Assembly (NCBI GenBank): GCA_029432815.1
Contig: JAROBA010000045.1
Location: 1-39,526, forward strand
Direction of reading: 5' to 3'
DNA: 39,526 nucleotides
Source of the DNA: Pontiellaceae bacterium B1224
Lineage (GTDB): Bacteria; Verrucomicrobiota; Kiritimatiellia; Kiritimatiellales; Pontiellaceae
Shown one piece after another: positions 16,941-25,283 of this stretch. Position numbers and translations under genes: made by a program. The notes beneath the pieces are model-generated. The model had not been told where the DNA came from. It saw only the letters and a list, made by a program, of their open reading frames with translations, and ran no database searches. Positions within the stretch are counted from its first letter, which is position 1. Every line of letters begins with the position of its first letter.

Positions 16941-17873
16941 GTGGCTGTGAAATATAAAGATTATTACGACGTGCTGGGCGTTCCGCGGAATTCAACCGAA
17001 GCGGCGATCAAGAAGGCCTATCGAAAACTGGCGCGCGAGTTTCACCCCGACGTCAACAAGGACGCCGGTGCGCAGAACCGTTTCCAGGAAATCTCCGAAG
17101 CTTACGAGGTGTTGGGCGATCCCGAAAAACGGAAGCGCTACGACGAACTCGGCGCCAATTGGAAACAAGGGCAGGACTTCACGCCACCGCATGGCTGGGA
17201 AAATGTGCACTTTGATTTCGGCGGCAGCAGAGGCGGGCAGGGCTTTGGCTTTTCAGGCGGCGGCTTCAGCGATTTCTTCGAATCCATGTTCGGCGATATG
17301 ATGGGCGGTCGAAGATCCGGTTTCCAATCTTCGGAAAACTTCAGTGCCCGCCCGCCGCGTCGAACGCACGACGAGGTTGAGCTGAAGCTGACCCTCGAGG
17401 AGGCGTATCGCGGTGGAAAAAAACGAATTTCCGTCTACACGTCGGATAAGAGTAAACCAAAAACCTACGACCTCAATATTCAGCCCGGCACGCGCGACGG
17501 TGCCAAACTGCGCTTGCGCAACCAGGGTCAGAATGGCGATCTGCTGATTCGTATTTCCATTGCGCCGCATAATCAGTTTACGGTCGATGGAGCCGACCTT
17601 TGGACCGAAATTAAGCTCGCCCCGCATCAGGTGGTGCTGGGCGATAAAGTAGACCTCAAATTAATCCATGGCCGTGCAAGTCTGAGCATACCGCCCGGTA
17701 CGCAGCCCGGTCGTAAATTCCGGCTCAGCGGAAAGGGTTTGAAAAAGCCCGGCGGCGGACGAGGCGATATTTTTGTGGTTGCGAAAATTCAGATCCCTCA
17801 GAATCCGACTTCCGAGGAACGCAAACTTTATGAGCAACTGGCCAAGATCTCAGAAAAGAAGTCTAAACCTTAA
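16941..17873 (+). CDS. DnaJ/CbpA-type J-domain co-chaperone
   Basis: Stimulates DnaK ATPase and delivers substrates. The 310-residue product has a J domain (1-70) with the HPD motif at residues 35-37. A Gly/Phe-rich region follows (about 80-135, FGGSRGGQGFGFSGGGFSDFFE), then two C-terminal substrate-binding beta domains (about 140-300) with YDLNIQPGTRDGAKLRLRNQ and GRKFRLSGKGLKKPGGGRGD. There is no Cys-rich zinc finger, so it is the CbpA (type II) class. The start is GTG, 2 bp after the Hsp20 stop, so translational coupling is likely; an in-frame GTG lies two codons later. No dnaK or grpE is nearby. The stretch 17322-17336 is a near copy of the dyad (FQSSE). Confidence 0.93.
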   Translation: MAVKYKDYYDVLGVPRNSTEAAIKKAYRKLAREFHPDVNKDAGAQNRFQEISEAYEVLGDPEKRKRYDELGANWKQGQDFTPPHGWENVHFDFGGSRGGQGFGFSGGGFSDFFESMFGDMMGGRRSGFQSSENFSARPPRRTHDEVELKLTLEEAYRGGKKRISVYTSDKSKPKTYDLNIQPGTRDGAKLRLRNQGQNGDLLIRISIAPHNQFTVDGADLWTEIKLAPHQVVLGDKVDLKLIHGRASLSIPPGTQPGRKFRLSGKGLKKPGGGRGDIFVVAKIQIPQNPTSEERKLYEQLAKISEKKSKP

Positions 17874-17890
17874 CCGATGAAAGGAGGAGA

Positions 17891-17917
17891 TGCGTATGGC
17901 TGTCTATATTGGATGAC
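17891..17917 (+). CDS. Possible 8-codon leader ORF between dnaJ-like gene and yfdX
   Basis: ATG-CGT-ATG-GCT-GTC-TAT-ATT-GGA-TGA is preceded by the strong site AAAGGAGGAG at 17881-17890, but its spacing to the first ATG is too short. The second ATG, 6 nt later, is better placed. It could be a decayed gene start or a translated leader. Weak call. Confidence 0.2.
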
Positions 17918-17957
17918 TGACACGTTAAGCAATGAACATTAGCAAGGAGGTATAGAT

Positions 17958-18869
17958 ATGAAAAAACAATGGAATTCATTCGTTCGCTGGATGGTTGCCA
18001 TTTTCATGCTGGCACTATCCTCCTCTCTGGTTGGTGCGGAGGATCAGCAGGTAGAACAACCCGAGCCTGAAGCCCAGTCGGAGGAAACACAGGCCGTCCA
18101 GTCGGAGGTCGATACCCAGACAGGGAATAAGGTCGATGATAAACGAAAGGAAATCCTTAGCGAGGCTGTGGATGCCGTAGCTCAGACGCGCGCTGCACTC
18201 AAGGCTCTCGACGAAGGCAGGAACGAGGAGGCACTGGCTGCGCTGGAAAAAACAACCGGCAAGCTTGAGCTGATCATTGCGCGCGACCCCTCGTTGGCTT
18301 TGGCACCACAGGGGGTAGCGGTTGTAACTCACGATCTGTTCGCAACCCCAAAAGCGGTGAAAGAGCGGGTCAAGGCCGTGGAGAATTTCCTCGAGGATGG
18401 GGATGTGCAGATAGCCCGCGACATGCTCACCATGCTCGCTAGCGAAATTCGTATCCAGACCACGAACATTCCACTCGCCACCTACCCGGATGCCATCAAG
18501 GCCATTGCACCCTTGATTGACGAAGGCAAAATCGAAGAAGCCAAAGTCGCACTGCAAACCGCGCTCAATACTCTGGTGGTAACGGAAGAAATCATCCCGC
18601 TGCCGGTGCTGCGGGCGCAGGCACTACTTGCTATGGCTGAAAAACTGGCTGAGGACAACGAGCGCACGATAAAGCAGAACGATGAGCTGGCTGATATGTT
18701 GGTCGAAGCCCGCAACCAGATCCAGCTCGCCGAAGCACTTGGCTATGGCGAGAAGAACATGTTCAAGCCGATCTACAAGGAAATCAAGGAGATCGAAAAG
18801 AAGACCCCGGGCGGTAAGAGCGGCACGGGCTTCTTTGATACTCTCGGTCCTATGTTCTACAGCTTCTAA
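17958..18869 (+). CDS. YfdX family periplasmic stress protein
   Basis: The 303-residue product has a signal peptide (KKQWNSFVRWMVAIFMLALSSSLVGA), an acidic Glu/Gln-rich linker of about 40 residues, and then a YfdX domain. Family blocks visible are DAVAQTRAALKALDEGRNEEALAALEKTTGKLELI, IQTTNIPLATYPDAIKAIAPL, TLVVTEEIIPLPVLRAQALL and AEALGYGEKNMFKPIYKEIKEIEKK. YfdX in E. coli belongs to an acid-stress regulon, and YfdX copies are standard members of the transmissible heat-resistance locus of proteobacteria. A perfect AAGGAGGT (17944-17951) precedes the ATG. It ends the stress operon; a strong terminator follows. Confidence 0.88.
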   Translation: MKKQWNSFVRWMVAIFMLALSSSLVGAEDQQVEQPEPEAQSEETQAVQSEVDTQTGNKVDDKRKEILSEAVDAVAQTRAALKALDEGRNEEALAALEKTTGKLELIIARDPSLALAPQGVAVVTHDLFATPKAVKERVKAVENFLEDGDVQIARDMLTMLASEIRIQTTNIPLATYPDAIKAIAPLIDEGKIEEAKVALQTALNTLVVTEEIIPLPVLRAQALLAMAEKLAEDNERTIKQNDELADMLVEARNQIQLAEALGYGEKNMFKPIYKEIKEIEKKTPGGKSGTGFFDTLGPMFYSF

Positions 18870-18880
18870 TTCATAACCGT

Positions 18881-18916
18881 ACCGCAGTGCGCGCAGACGC
18901 ACTGCGGTCCATTTTT
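18881..18916 (+). terminator. Rho-independent terminator after yfdX
   Basis: ACCGCAGTGCG/CGCACTGCGGT, a perfect 11-bp stem with a 6-nt loop, then CCATTTTT. The AAGGAAG just after it serves as the yggT ribosome binding site. Confidence 0.8.
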
Positions 18917-18929
18917 AAGGAAGACTGCC

Positions 18930-19190
18930 ATGTTTATTGCCCGCATACTGGAATTTGCTTTCAGCCTCTACGAATTCGGGCTTTTAGCCTACGTCCTGTG
19001 TTCATGGATTATGCATCCGGCGGCCTGTGCAATCCGTCAATGGCTTGCTCCGGCTTACGAGTTGGTGCTCGTCCCGATCCGCCGCTGGATTCCTGCGCCG
19101 CGGCTTGGCGGTACGGCCATCGACCTGAGCCCGATCTTCCTCTTCATCGCCCTCGGGCTGGTTCGGCGGCTGGTGATTGCGATTTTCTGA
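18930..19190 (+). CDS. YggT family small membrane protein
   Basis: The 86-residue product has two hydrophobic helices: residues about 5-27, and about 62-86 (LSPIFLFIALGLVRRLVIAIF). They flank the characteristic amphipathic P-x-R-R-W-I-P stretch (LVPIRRWIPAPRLGGTAIDLSPIF), typical of YggT/Ycf19. The family is linked to osmotic tolerance and, in plastids and cyanobacteria, to membrane or division functions; here the role is unknown. AAGGAAG lies 8 nt upstream. It sits just behind the stress-operon terminator. Confidence 0.85.
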   Translation: MFIARILEFAFSLYEFGLLAYVLCSWIMHPAACAIRQWLAPAYELVLVPIRRWIPAPRLGGTAIDLSPIFLFIALGLVRRLVIAIF

Positions 19191-19328
19191 TTAAAATTTT
19201 GAACGCGGGCTTCACTTGCGAAGTCTGCTTTTGTGTTCCTGACCTTGGAAAGGTTTGGAAGGGGTGCGAAACGAATGTTCCACCAACGGAGAGGATAAAC
19301 TTATACGTTAAAACAAGGAGAAGTTGAG

Positions 19329-20267
19329 ATGATCAAAGCAAAGGATTTGGTCAAAGATTTCGGACCCCGCCGTGCGGTGAACGGCGTTTCGTTCGAAGTC
19401 GAGAAAGGAACCGTATTGGGATTCCTCGGGCCAAACGGCGCGGGTAAAACCACCACCATCCGCATGGTGGCCGGGTTTCTGCCGCCCACTGAAGGAACGA
19501 TACACGTCAAAGGCATTGATGTGGCGAATGATCCGGTTACGGCGCAGAAGAGCATCGGTTACATGCCGGAAACCACGCCGCTTTATGAAGATATGACCGT
19601 GTCCGGTTTTCTGCGTTTTCTCGCCGAGGTGCGCGGATTCCGCGGCACCGAGCGCAATAACCGGGTCGACTACGCCATAGAGCGCTGCTTCCTGCAGCCC
19701 GTGCGCAACCAGACCGTCGACACGCTTTCGAAGGGATACCGCCAACGCACCTGCCTCGCGCAGACGCTGCTGCACGACCCCGACATTCTGCTGCTCGACG
19801 AACCGACCGAAGGGCTCGACCCCAACCAGAAACAGGTTGTGCGCGAAATGATTAAAGAGATGGCCGCCGAACGCGTCGTGATGCTTTCGACGCATGTGCT
19901 CGAAGAGGTCGAAGCCATCTGCACGCGGGCCATCATCATCAGCGCCGGAAAGGTGGTGGCCGACGACACGCCCGCTGCGCTCAAAACGCGGAGTACTCAA
20001 TACAACGCCGTCACCCTTTCCGCGAAAGGCAAGGACATCGTCCCGACGCTCGAAAAACTGCCAAACATCGGAAAGGTCCAGTCCTTGGAAAACGGAAAGA
20101 TCCTCGCGTTTCCCGAAAAGGGGCAGTCCATTGCCGCCGAGATTCTCGGCGCGGCGCAGCAGCATAAATGGACGGTCTCCGACATCAAGGTCGATGAAGG
20201 CCGGCTCGACGATGTGTTCCGGCAGATCACCGCCACAGAAGACACGAAGAAGAAGGAGGTGGCGTAA
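19329..20267 (+). CDS. ABC transporter ATP-binding protein, GldA type
   Basis: The 312-residue ATPase has Walker A GPNGAGKTT, signature LSKGYRQRTCLAQTLLHDP, Walker B DILLLDEPTEGLDP and the H-loop LSTH. A C-terminal extension of about 90 residues is typical of GldA/NatA-like exporters. AAGGAG precedes ATG 19329. The stop codon overlaps the next ATG (TAATG), so it is coupled to the permease. In Bacteroidetes GldA-GldF-GldG support gliding and type IX secretion, but the same module is widespread in non-gliding bacteria, so gliding is not implied. Confidence 0.92.
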   Translation: MIKAKDLVKDFGPRRAVNGVSFEVEKGTVLGFLGPNGAGKTTTIRMVAGFLPPTEGTIHVKGIDVANDPVTAQKSIGYMPETTPLYEDMTVSGFLRFLAEVRGFRGTERNNRVDYAIERCFLQPVRNQTVDTLSKGYRQRTCLAQTLLHDPDILLLDEPTEGLDPNQKQVVREMIKEMAAERVVMLSTHVLEEVEAICTRAIIISAGKVVADDTPAALKTRSTQYNAVTLSAKGKDIVPTLEKLPNIGKVQSLENGKILAFPEKGQSIAAEILGAAQQHKWTVSDIKVDEGRLDDVFRQITATEDTKKKEVA

Positions 20268-21013
20268 TGAACGAATCGGCATCCCATGTGTTCGCCGTGG
20301 CCAAACGCGAATGGCGTGCATATTTCGACTCTCCGGTCGCGTACGTTTTCATCATCATTTTCCTGATGTTGGCCGGATTTTTCACGTTCTCGCTCGCCCA
20401 GTTCTACGAGGCGCGGCAGGCCGATCTGAACGGGTTCTTCCAGTGGCATCCGTGGCTCTACATGATTCTGGTGCCCGCCGTGGCCATGCGTCTCTGGGCG
20501 GAAGAGCGGCGCTCGGGCACGATTGAATTGCTCTTTACGGTTTCGGTTACCCCCTTGCAGGCGCTGCTTGGAAAGTTCGCGGCCGCCTGGCTCTTCATGC
20601 TGCTGGCGTTGGCGCTGACGTTCACCGTGCCGCTGACGGCGGTTTATCTCGGCTCGCCCGATATAGGCGCGATATGGTCCGGCTATCTGGGTAGCGGTCT
20701 TCTGGCCGGCGCCTACGTTGCGGCCGGCATGTTTACTTCCGCCCTGACGCGCAATCAGGTGATCAGTTTCATTCTGGCGGTGGTGATTGGTCTGTTTCTG
20801 ATCCTGGCAGGCTACCCGCCGGTGACTGATCTCCTGGCGCGCTGGGCACCGATGTGGCTTGTGGACGGCGTGGCTTCGTTCAGTTTCATGCCGCACTACG
20901 AAGCGCTGCAGCGCGGCGTGATTGATCTGCGCGATCTCGTCTACTTTGCGTCCGTGATGGTCTTCATGCTCTTCGCCACGCAGGTGGTGCTTAAAAATAA
21001 AGTGGGCCGCTAA
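20267..21013 (+). CDS. ABC transporter permease, GldF type
   Basis: The 248-residue product has about six transmembrane helices, beginning VFAVAKREWRAYFDSPVAYVFIIIFLMLAGFFTF. It carries the family's AMRLWAEERRSGTIELLFTVSVTPLQALLGKF cytoplasmic loop, which contacts the ATPase. It starts within the stop codon of the ATPase gene and is followed 17 bp later by the GldG-like gene. Confidence 0.9.
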   Translation: MNESASHVFAVAKREWRAYFDSPVAYVFIIIFLMLAGFFTFSLAQFYEARQADLNGFFQWHPWLYMILVPAVAMRLWAEERRSGTIELLFTVSVTPLQALLGKFAAAWLFMLLALALTFTVPLTAVYLGSPDIGAIWSGYLGSGLLAGAYVAAGMFTSALTRNQVISFILAVVIGLFLILAGYPPVTDLLARWAPMWLVDGVASFSFMPHYEALQRGVIDLRDLVYFASVMVFMLFATQVVLKNKVGR

Positions 21014-21030
21014 CAGGGAGGTTTTAACCG

Positions 21031-22863
21031 ATGAATCAGATGAAAAAAATGACCGGCCTGGCGGGAATCGTTCTTTTGCTGGGCATACTCATCGCGTTCA
21101 ACGCGGTGCTGCGTCCCATCCGCGCACGGGTGGATGTGACAGAAGATAAACTCTACACGCTTTCCGATGGAACCAAACAGCTGCTGGGCAATCTGGATCG
21201 CGATGTGACGTTGAAATTTTATTTTTCCAAGAGCAACGACCGTCTGCCGGTGCCCACGAAAAACTTCGCGGCCCGTGTGCGGGATCTGCTCAAGGAATAC
21301 GAATCCCGCTCGGATGGATATCTGGTGGTGGAAGAATTTGATCCGAAGCCCGATTCCGATGAGGAAGAATGGGCGCAGCGCTATGGCCTGCAGGCGCAAT
21401 CGCTCGATATGTTCGGCATGGGCGGCGGGCTCTATTTCGGCATCGTGGCCGTGTCCGGAAATCGCGAGGCTGCCATTCCGGTGCTGGCGCAGCATGCCGA
21501 ACCGCGGCTGGAATATTTGCTGACCCGCATGATCTCGGAAGTCTCAACCGAGAAGACGAGCAAGGTGGGCATCATGAGCGCGCTGCCGGTGAACGGAGCG
21601 GCGGCGATGAATCCGTATATGATGCAGCAGAGCGGTGCGCGTAAATGGGCCGTCGTTTCTGAAATCGAGCGGCAATACGACGTGGAATCCATCGAGATGA
21701 CCGCCACCAACATCGCGGAAGATATCGACACGCTGGTGGTTATTCACCCGGCGGATATTTCCGAGGACACGCTGTATGCCATCGACCAATTCGTCTTGCG
21801 CGGCGGGCATCTGCTGGCCTTCACCGATCCGATGAGTCTGGCGGCGCAGGAAAGCGCGAATCCGCAACAGATGCAGATGGGTATGCCTCCGCCGCAGGAC
21901 GCCTCCGATCTGAATCAGCTGACGTCGGCCTGGGGCATCGAAATGACGGAAGGCCAATTGGCGGCCGACGAAGCGGCGGCGAGTCTGCTTTCCACGGGCA
22001 ACGGGCAGGCGCAGCGTAACGCCACGTGGCTTTCGCTCCGCACTCCGAATATCGATCGCGACGATGTTGCCACCGGATCGCTCAACGATCTCATGCTGCC
22101 TTTTGCCGGTGTATTTGAAGGAAGTGTGAGCAACGGACTGGAAATGACCGAGCTGCTCTTCACAGCCGACGACGGTTTCACCGCCAGCACCATGGCTGCT
22201 CGTAGCGGACGGGTCGAAATTCCCGCCGCCAAAAAACGCATTCCGCTGGCGGTACGGATTACCGGAACGTTCAAAACCGCCTTCCCGGACCGGGAAGGGG
22301 GGCTTCAGGAAAGCAAAGAGCCCGGCGTGGTGGTGCTGGTGGCCGATGCGGATATGGTGGCCGACCGGTTTGCGACGCAGAGTGTGAATCTGCTGGGGCA
22401 GACGATTGTGCAGCCGCTGAACGACAACCTGACTTTTGCGGTTAATATGGTCGAGCAGCTCTGCGGCAGTGAAGCGCTGATCGGGCTGCGCAGTCGGAAC
22501 GCGTTTGACCGTCCGTTTGATCGCGTGATCGAACTGGAGAAAGAAGCGTCGTTCAAATGGCAGGCCGAAGAGGAGCGCCTCAACGCCCGGCTGCAGGCCA
22601 CGCAGGCGAAACTCGCACAGCTGCAGCAGACGAACGACGACGGCCCGCAGCAGTTCCTGAGTCCTGAGCAGGAAGCCGAAATTAAAAAATTCCGCGAAGA
22701 GGTTTTCCAAACGCAGCAGTCGCTCAAAGAAGTGCGTAAAAGCCTGCGCCGCGATATTGAAATGCTGGGCGTGCGCCTCAAGGCGATGAACATCGTGGCG
22801 ATCCCGATCCTGGTTGCTTTGTTCGGCCTCGGACGCGGACTCTGGATGAAAAAAACACGTTAA
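21031..22863 (+). CDS. GldG family ABC-type auxiliary component
   Basis: The 610-residue product has one N-terminal transmembrane helix (GLAGIVLLLGILIAFNAVL) and the family start VDVTEDKLYTLSDGTKQLLGNL. A large extracytoplasmic region includes YGLQAQSLDMFGMGGGLYFGIV and TLVVIHPADISEDTLYAIDQFVLRGGHLLAFTDP. A coiled coil follows (about 505-575), and a second helix at the C-terminus (IVAIPILVALFGLGRGLW). It works with the upstream ATPase and permease. The cargo is unknown. GGGAGG lies 10 nt before the ATG. Confidence 0.9.
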   Translation: MNQMKKMTGLAGIVLLLGILIAFNAVLRPIRARVDVTEDKLYTLSDGTKQLLGNLDRDVTLKFYFSKSNDRLPVPTKNFAARVRDLLKEYESRSDGYLVVEEFDPKPDSDEEEWAQRYGLQAQSLDMFGMGGGLYFGIVAVSGNREAAIPVLAQHAEPRLEYLLTRMISEVSTEKTSKVGIMSALPVNGAAAMNPYMMQQSGARKWAVVSEIERQYDVESIEMTATNIAEDIDTLVVIHPADISEDTLYAIDQFVLRGGHLLAFTDPMSLAAQESANPQQMQMGMPPPQDASDLNQLTSAWGIEMTEGQLAADEAAASLLSTGNGQAQRNATWLSLRTPNIDRDDVATGSLNDLMLPFAGVFEGSVSNGLEMTELLFTADDGFTASTMAARSGRVEIPAAKKRIPLAVRITGTFKTAFPDREGGLQESKEPGVVVLVADADMVADRFATQSVNLLGQTIVQPLNDNLTFAVNMVEQLCGSEALIGLRSRNAFDRPFDRVIELEKEASFKWQAEEERLNARLQATQAKLAQLQQTNDDGPQQFLSPEQEAEIKKFREEVFQTQQSLKEVRKSLRRDIEMLGVRLKAMNIVAIPILVALFGLGRGLWMKKTR

Positions 22864-22875
22864 AGGAGATTTCCA

Positions 22876-23856
22876 ATGACAGGAAAAAAACTAATTGGAA
22901 TGGTGATCGCGCTGGCCGTTTTACTGGTGGTGGTCGTGGTGCAGCAAAGCGGGAAAAAAACGGGCCGGGCCGGGACGGATAACGGGGCAACCCTTTTCCA
23001 GGGGTTGGAACTTAATCTGGTGGACGGGCTGGAAATTGCCGACGGATCCAATACCGTTTCGCTTGCGAAGCAGGATGGCAAATGGGTCGTGGGCTCGCTC
23101 TATAATTATCCCGTGGACTTCAGTAAGCTGGCCGAAGCGTTGCGCGCCGCTTCCGAGGTTAAAATGGGCGCTCCCGTGCGCACGTCGAACGTCGATGCGG
23201 CTGAGTATGGCCTGAACGAAGCCAAACGGGTGGAGCTGAAAAGCGGCGGGAAAACCGTGGCGTGGGTGGAGATCGGCGCGCGGCGCGAAGGTTCCGATTC
23301 CGTCGGCTGGGCCAATCAGCATTTCATCCGTAAAGATGAGCAACCCGAAATTTATCTGGTCGACTACGACTTCCGTCCGTTTTCGGAAAGTTCCAAAGAC
23401 TGGATCAATACGGAACTGCTGAATGTTCGGTCGGCCGACATCGTTTCGGTCAACGTCGGCGATGTGGAATTGCATACGGTGAGCAACGCCTGGACGCTGG
23501 CCGATCTCGATGAAGAGACGGAAGAGTTCCAATCTTCGGAAGCGAACAAATTGCGGATGGCTCTGCAATATCTTAACTGCACTTCCATTGCGGACCCGGC
23601 TCTCTCGGACGCCGAGCTCGGTTTTACAAATGCAACAGTCTACACCGCCTCAACCACGAATAAGACCTACACGGTAACGGTCGGTGGCGAGGCCGAAAAC
23701 GGCCGCTATCTTCGTTTCAGTGGAGATGCACCTGAAAAACTGAACAATTGGACCTATGTGGTGAGCAGCTATGAAGCGGGCGATTTCCTGATCCCGCGCG
23801 AAAAGCTGGTCAAGCCGAAAGAAGAACCTGAAGCAGAAGAAGGAGAGGAACCATGA
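22876..23856 (+). CDS. DUF4340 domain-containing membrane-anchored protein
   Basis: The 326-residue product has an N-terminal transmembrane helix (LIGMVIALAVLLVVVVVQ), then a beta-rich region characteristic of DUF4340. Signs are VSLAKQDGKWVVGSLYNYPVDFSKLAEALRA and YLVDYDFRPFSESSKDWINTELLNVRSADIVSV. It ends in an acidic tail. DUF4340 proteins typically follow GldA/F/G modules, and that order is kept here. The last 4 bp overlap degP (ATGA), tying the transporter to the protease. An exact dyad lies at 22996 and a near copy at 23527. Confidence 0.88.
   Translation: MTGKKLIGMVIALAVLLVVVVVQQSGKKTGRAGTDNGATLFQGLELNLVDGLEIADGSNTVSLAKQDGKWVVGSLYNYPVDFSKLAEALRAASEVKMGAPVRTSNVDAAEYGLNEAKRVELKSGGKTVAWVEIGARREGSDSVGWANQHFIRKDEQPEIYLVDYDFRPFSESSKDWINTELLNVRSADIVSVNVGDVELHTVSNAWTLADLDEETEEFQSSEANKLRMALQYLNCTSIADPALSDAELGFTNATVYTASTTNKTYTVTVGGEAENGRYLRFSGDAPEKLNNWTYVVSSYEAGDFLIPREKLVKPKEEPEAEEGEEP
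22996..23010. repeat. TTCCA-N5-TGGAA dyad inside the DUF4340 gene
   Basis: TTCCAGGGGTTGGAA, read as FQGLE. A near copy, TTCCAATCTTCGGAA, lies in the same gene at 23527-23541 and is identical to the one at 17322. Confidence 0.85.
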
Positions 23857-25259
23857 GAAAGATCGTATCTGTCCTGAGCTTGTTCATCCTGATGGGGGGT
23901 GGAGCCGTTTCGGCCCAAGCCGCCGCCGAGAGAGAGGTGTTGCGGGAAACCGGAAATGCATTTGCTCAAATCGCGAAAGAGGCGCTGCCCGCAGTGGTTT
24001 TCATTGATGTGGAATCCACGATCGAGGTCCCGCAATATGGCTACCGCTATCAGCCGTTCCGGGATTTGTGGGGCCGCCGCGGCCAGTTGGCCATTCCGCA
24101 GGAGCTGGAACCGAAAAAATACAGTAAAGAAGGGCTGGGTTCCGGATTCATCATTTCGAAGGACGGCTACATCCTCACCAATAATCACGTGGTGAACGAT
24201 GCCGACCGAATTACGGTGATTCTGGCAGATGACCGCAAGTTTTCCGCCAAGGTGATTGGAAGCGATCCGAAGACGGAAGTGGCGCTGATTAAAATCGACG
24301 ATCCGCATGAACTGCCGTTTCTGGAGCTTGGCGATTCCGATGCGCTCCAGGTGGGCGAGTGGGTGCTGGCGGCGGGAAATCCTTTCGGACTGTCGCAGAC
24401 GGTTACCGCCGGAATCGTCAGCGCGAAAGGGCGCGATGAGGTGGGCATTGCGGAATACGCCAATTTCATTCAAACCGATGCCGCCATCAATCCGGGCAAC
24501 TCGGGCGGACCGTTGCTGGATATCGACGGCAAGGTGGTCGGCATCAATACGGCCATCTATTCCCGCAGCGGCGGCTATATGGGCATTGGCTTTGCGATTC
24601 CGATTAATCAGGCCATCCAAATTAAAGATCAACTGATCAAACACGGAAAAATTTCGCGCAGTGTGCTGGGCGTCTACATTCAGGATGTGAACGAAGAGCT
24701 GGCCAACAGCTTCGGGCTGGATGAGCGCGGCGGCATTTTGATTTCGCAGATTATTGAAGATTCCGCGGCGGAAGAAGCCGGTCTGCAGGGCGGAGATATT
24801 ATTGTGGAACTGAACGGGAAGAAGGTGGGCAAAATGGCTGCCTTCCGGAACCGGATTGCCGCAACACCGCCCAATTCAAAGATTACGCTCAAGATTTTCC
24901 GCGACGGAAAATATAAAAATATTTCGGCCATCACAAAGGCGATGGAAGGAGAGTCGGGGGCCCAGGCATCGGCCATTCTCGATGAAATAGGAATTTCCGT
25001 TGAAGATCTGGGTCGTGCGACAGCTCGGCAGTTTGGCTACACGGAAAACAGCGGCGTGCTGGTTACCGCGGTGAAACAGGACAGCCCAGCCTGGGAGGCC
25101 GGATTGCAACCGGGCCATCTGATCACCAGCGCAAACCGTAAATCGGTTGAAGACGCCGATGAATTTGCCGAGGCCCTTGCAGATGCAAAAGGCCGACGGA
25201 TCCTGTTTCTCGTTTCCGATGGCCGCAGCTCGCGGTATATCGTGGTGAACCGGGAATAA
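23853..25259 (+). CDS. degP: DegP/HtrA-family periplasmic serine endoprotease
   Basis: The 468-residue product has a signal peptide (to about residue 24), a trypsin-like domain (about 30-245) and two PDZ domains (about 260-350 and 375-465). The active-site His is H112 (TNNHVV) and the nucleophile is S217 (GNSGGP). At the place where HtrA proteins usually have the catalytic Asp (T/S-D-hydrophobic-A), this protein reads TEVALIKI, with Glu at about 142. The enzyme degrades or refolds damaged envelope proteins. It overlaps the DUF4340 gene by 4 bp, so it is part of the transporter operon and lies about 5 kb after the Hsp20/YfdX operon. A strong terminator follows. Confidence 0.94.
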   Translation: MRKIVSVLSLFILMGGGAVSAQAAAEREVLRETGNAFAQIAKEALPAVVFIDVESTIEVPQYGYRYQPFRDLWGRRGQLAIPQELEPKKYSKEGLGSGFIISKDGYILTNNHVVNDADRITVILADDRKFSAKVIGSDPKTEVALIKIDDPHELPFLELGDSDALQVGEWVLAAGNPFGLSQTVTAGIVSAKGRDEVGIAEYANFIQTDAAINPGNSGGPLLDIDGKVVGINTAIYSRSGGYMGIGFAIPINQAIQIKDQLIKHGKISRSVLGVYIQDVNEELANSFGLDERGGILISQIIEDSAAEEAGLQGGDIIVELNGKKVGKMAAFRNRIAATPPNSKITLKIFRDGKYKNISAITKAMEGESGAQASAILDEIGISVEDLGRATARQFGYTENSGVLVTAVKQDSPAWEAGLQPGHLITSANRKSVEDADEFAEALADAKGRRILFLVSDGRSSRYIVVNRE

Positions 25260-25283
25260 GCTAAACCGCTAACCAACCCACGA

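Noticed and set aside
19308-20321. Long minus-strand open frame opposite the ABC ATPase gene
   Set aside because: Antisense shadow. The plus strand encodes Walker A, signature and Walker B motifs.
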